DNA from: Fimbriiglobus sp.
Lineage (GTDB): Bacteria > Planctomycetota > Planctomycetia > Gemmatales > Gemmataceae
Assembly (NCBI GenBank): GCA_025352585.1
Contig: JANXTD010000136.1
Span: 1-6,443, forward strand
Reading direction: 5' to 3'
DNA length: 6,443 bases
In this document: positions 5,834 to 6,443 of the stretch, piece by piece
Position numbering within the stretch: the stretch's first letter is position 1
Layout: every line of letters begins with the position of its first letter
Program-made: the position numbers and the translations under genes
The notes under the pieces: model-generated
The model's input: the letters and a program-made list of their open reading frames with translations, nothing else
What the model was told of the DNA's origin: nothing
The model's database searches: none

Positions 5834-6381
5834 TCGAACAGCGGCTGCGTGAGCAGCGCGTCTCGCTGAGTTCCAAGGTGAACGAGTTGAGCCGCGAGGT
5901 GACCAACTCCGTCCACGAGACGACGGACAGCGTCCGCAGCACGATGCACTCGCTGCACGGCGGCGTCAACGACACCTTCGCCACGCTCAACGGCAGCCTC
6001 AACGAGACGATCCACTCGCTCGTCGGCACGACCGCCGACGCCGTCGATCTGAGGCCACAGATCCGGGCCAACCCGCTCGCTTGCGTCGGCGCGTCGCTGG
6101 CCGCCGGCCTGATCGCCGGGCTGCTGGTGACCCGCAAGTCGCACAACGGCACCGCCCCGCAGGCGTTCGCCTCGTCGCCAAACTCGTTCGGCGGCACCGC
6201 CCCCCCGCCCTCGTGGATCGACGGCCTACTCGACCAGGTGGCCCACGAGGTGAAGCGCGTCGCCGGGGAAGTGATGACGCTGGCGGCCGACCAGGCGAAG
6301 CAAACCGTCTCCGCCGGGATGCCGAACCTCGTCAACGGCCTGCTGTCCCGCGTCGCCGTCGGTGGCGAACGGCGAGTCTAG
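5809..6381 (+). CDS. DUF3618/DUF883-like single-span membrane protein
   Basis: A 190-residue protein. The N-terminus SPELIEQRLREQRVSLSSKVNELSREV (5-31) follows the DUF3618 pattern (SPEEIE..I...R..L...V..L...) and is a predicted helix. Residues 32-80 continue as a Ser/Thr/Asn-rich amphipathic or coiled-coil-like stretch with spaced S-V and T-hydrophobic pairs. A single Gly-spaced transmembrane segment lies at about 88-108 (ANPLACVGASLAAGLIAGLL), introduced by the ANP motif shared with DUF883 proteins. A disordered Pro/Ser linker (112-135) leads to an amphipathic helix (136-168) and a short C-terminus. That C-terminal region is longer than in minimal DUF3618 proteins. The start is fixed by AAGGAG at 5795-5800. 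Coupling to the overlapping YqjE-like gene suggests a two-protein membrane unit. The biochemical role is unknown; a membrane-organising or stress role is inference from neighbours and family. Confidence 0.75.
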   Translation: MPSESPELIEQRLREQRVSLSSKVNELSREVTNSVHETTDSVRSTMHSLHGGVNDTFATLNGSLNETIHSLVGTTADAVDLRPQIRANPLACVGASLAAGLIAGLLVTRKSHNGTAPQAFASSPNSFGGTAPPPSWIDGLLDQVAHEVKRVAGEVMTLAADQAKQTVSAGMPNLVNGLLSRVAVGGERRV

Positions 6382-6443
6382 GTTGTATCGACTGACGAGC
6401 CTAAGCGTGAGCGCCCGGAGTTCTTCAGCTTGAAGGCCTCGGG
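6382..6443. other. 3' flank of the last gene, no gene supported
   Basis: The first bases after the stop carry no strong hairpin or T-run. The segment ACGAGCCTAAGCGTGAGCGCCCGG (about 6396-6419) looks like a dispersed intergenic repeat style I associate with planctomycetes, from memory only. Short open frames reach the window edge on the minus strand, but they are too short to support a gene. Confidence 0.25.

Noticed and set aside
5390..6381. Prophage remnant suggested by the 'holin' family name
   Set aside because: No lysin, structural, integrase or attachment-site sequence is present. The YqjE-like/DUF3618-like pairing is a usual chromosomal arrangement.
6382..6443. Start of another gene at the right edge
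   Set aside because: Only about 20 codons are open on the minus strand and no start, ribosome site or family motif can be assigned.

Overview
This GC-rich window reads as a chromosomal segment of a planctomycete, most likely in or near the Gemmataceae. The reasons are GC- and CCG/GGC-biased codon use, an exosortase next to a PEP-CTERM-type FemAB protein, a dispersed-looking 'CGGAGACGCAGAGTC' inverted repeat, and largely weak Shine-Dalgarno signals. The taxonomic call is inference from style. No rRNA, tRNA, transposase, CRISPR array or phage structural gene is visible.

Region 1 (1-1800) is an envelope/exopolysaccharide sorting region. The N-terminal 181 codons of an exosortase (EpsH-type) membrane protein run leftward off the window edge from 543. 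A FemAB-like acyltransferase of the XrtA/PEP-CTERM-associated family runs rightward from about 686 to 1759. The two are divergent and share a 142-bp spacer. A strong hairpin at 1774-1794 separates FemAB from the convergent gene beyond it.

Region 2 (1819-5189) centres on two divergent membrane-protein genes. On the minus strand an AI-2E/PerM-family transporter (621 aa) carries a long cytosolic C-terminal extension with a B12-binding-like Rossmann fold. It is followed 69 bp later by a small DUF883/ElaB/YqjD-type protein with a C-terminal membrane anchor. On the plus strand lies a YihY/BrkB-family membrane protein. The 140-bp spacer between the divergent starts holds a perfect 12-bp inverted repeat, with one arm close to each start codon.

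Region 3 (5190-6443) begins with a large imperfect inverted repeat of about 104 nt just after yihY. A two-gene translationally overlapping unit follows: a YqjE/holin-X-type small membrane protein and a DUF3618/DUF883-like single-span protein. The last 62 bases hold no clear gene.

Together the genes from 1819 to 6381 form an envelope-associated set (PerM-like, YqjD-like, YihY, YqjE-like, DUF3618-like) whose families often occur together in bacteria but whose biochemistry is mostly unknown. All complete genes look intact. No obviously new defence or mobile system is visible. The most interesting items are the AI-2E fusion, the shared divergent control region and the large inverted repeat.
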